A stretch of 6,837 nt of DNA. It comes from an uncultured Dorea sp. (GTDB taxonomy: Bacteria > Bacillota > Clostridia > Lachnospirales > Lachnospiraceae). Under the pieces are notes generated by a model that was given only the letters and a program-made list of their open reading frames with translations, did not search any database and was not told the DNA's origin. Shown here piece by piece: positions 6,372-6,837 of the stretch. The first letter of the stretch is position 1. Each line of letters begins with the position of its first letter. The translations under genes and the position numbers were made by a program. Location: contig CAQNVT010000084.1 in assembly GCA_948844705.1 (NCBI GenBank), forward strand, positions 1-6,837, written 5' to 3'.

Positions 6372-6827
6372 TTATGCATTCCCTTCTGTCTTGTTCATTA
6401 GTATTTCTATATAATTCTTGAGGTCATCTATCGTCTTCTGCTGCCCGTTTATCATTTCCTTCAAACTGTCTACTGCCTTTCTTTGCTCATTTATCGTCTC
6501 TTTTTGCTCATTTATCGTCTCTTTTTGCTCGTTTATCGTCTCTTTTTGCTCGTTTATCGTCTCTTTTTGCTCATCTATCGTTTCCTGCATCTCATCTATC
6601 ATATAGTCTACTGTATTTTTATCAAGAATTGCCAGCTCCTCTGAAAAAAGTCCCATGATATCCTCCATATTCCGGCATATCTCATAAACCTCTCTGTAAA
6701 GTGCCTGAAACTCCGGATATGCTTTAAGCAGCTCCACAATTATCTCTGGTTCATCCACACTTAAGAAGGTAAGCCATGCCTCCAGCCTATTAGTCCTGTT
6801 TACTCCTTCATTGTGAAGTTTTTTCTT
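6372..6827 (-). CDS. C-terminal part of an Rpn/PD-(D/E)XK nuclease-family 'transposase' with heptad coiled coil; 5' end broken or frameshifted
   Basis: The open frame runs from codon AAG at 6827 (after an in-frame TAA at 6830-6828) to the TAA at 6374-6372. It reads KLHNEGVNRTNRLEAWLTFL, then SVDEPEIIVELLKAYPEF, and so on. 'NRLEAWLTFLS-DEPE' and the following helical region (IMGLFSEELAILDKNTVDYM) recall the C-terminal half of Lachnospiraceae proteins annotated as PD-(D/E)XK nuclease family transposase (Rpn-related). The N-terminal nuclease domain lies outside the window. The GTG at 6758 could open a 128-aa ORF, but it has no Shine-Dalgarno at a proper distance and family-like sequence continues upstream of it, so it is unlikely to be the true start. 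Joining the adjacent frame (HKIKEK) at the A6 run (6824-6819) restores reading to the window edge, suggesting a 1-nt frameshift. The C-terminus is a coiled coil of QKETINE heptads. The ATPase remnant follows after 20 nt. Confidence 0.6.
   Translation of the reverse strand, partial: KKKLHNEGVNRTNRLEAWLTFLSVDEPEIIVELLKAYPEFQALYREVYEICRNMEDIMGLFSEELAILDKNTVDYMIDEMQETIDEQKETINEQKETINEQKETINEQKETINEQRKAVDSLKEMINGQQKTIDDLKNYIEILMNKTEGNA
6485..6610 (-). repeat. 21-bp tandem repeat encoding QKETINE heptads
   Basis: Six consecutive 21-bp units start at 6485, 6506, 6527, 6548, 6569 and 6590. The first four are GCTCRTTTATCGTCTCTTTTT on the plus strand, differing only at the R position (A, A, G, G). The fifth and sixth have several changes. 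Each unit encodes exactly one seven-residue coiled-coil heptad. More diverged heptads (RKAVDSL, KEMINGQ, QKTIDDL) continue to about 6422. Near-identity of the central units suggests recent slippage or duplication with copy-number variation. Confidence 0.92.
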
Positions 6828-6837
6828 TTATTTTATG

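Noticed and set aside
6418..6606. Plus-strand repeat protein (SFCSFIV repeats)
   Set aside because: It is the antisense reading of the 21-bp heptad repeat; the minus-strand reading gives a sensible coiled coil within a family-like protein.
6485..6610. CRISPR array
   Set aside because: The units are contiguous 21-bp repeats with no spacers and are in frame with a coding sequence.

Overview
The window looks like a fragment of a low-to-mid GC Clostridia genome, most likely Lachnospiraceae. The reasons are strong AGGAG-type ribosome binding sites, tightly packed genes, a cytoplasmic GH20 hexosaminidase with an AraC regulator and a MATE transporter, and remnants of the Rpn-like and 'MKRFNVTG...RARQYGKT' AAA-ATPase families that are common in gut Lachnospiraceae. 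The family assignment is recognition from memory, not a database result.

Layout. Positions 1-78 (+) hold a scrap of a sensor histidine kinase: the H-box with its phosphoacceptor His. It stops abruptly and runs straight into the Shine-Dalgarno of the next gene. Positions 82-1914 (+) encode a 610-residue cytoplasmic protein resembling the glycoside hydrolase/NodB-type deacetylase barrel superfamily. It overlaps by 28 nt a 72-residue zinc-ribbon protein (1887-2105, +). A strong two-way terminator (2119-2156) separates this pair from a convergent minus-strand operon.

The minus-strand operon reads MATE transporter (5969-4569), AraC-family regulator (4596-3652), then GH20 beta-N-acetylhexosaminidase (3617-2175). 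MATE and AraC overlap by 28 nt, and AraC and GH20 are separated by 34 nt. A plausible promoter lies at 6051-6017. The likely theme is carbohydrate sensing, with cytoplasmic removal of terminal GlcNAc or GalNAc from imported oligosaccharides. The transporter's substrate cannot be read from sequence.

Upstream of the operon promoter, a long hairpin (6062-6117) closes a decayed minus-strand module. That module contains the C-terminal part of a PD-(D/E)XK/Rpn-type 'transposase' with a heptad-repeat coiled coil encoded by 21-bp tandem repeats (6372-6827). It is followed 20 nt later by a broken AAA-ATPase-like gene (6351-6117) that keeps its start, ribosome binding site and Walker A motif but has an internal out-of-frame deletion and has lost most of its C-terminus. 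This relic was missed by simple ORF calling and is the least expected content of the window. I see no CRISPR array, tRNA, rRNA or complete insertion sequence.
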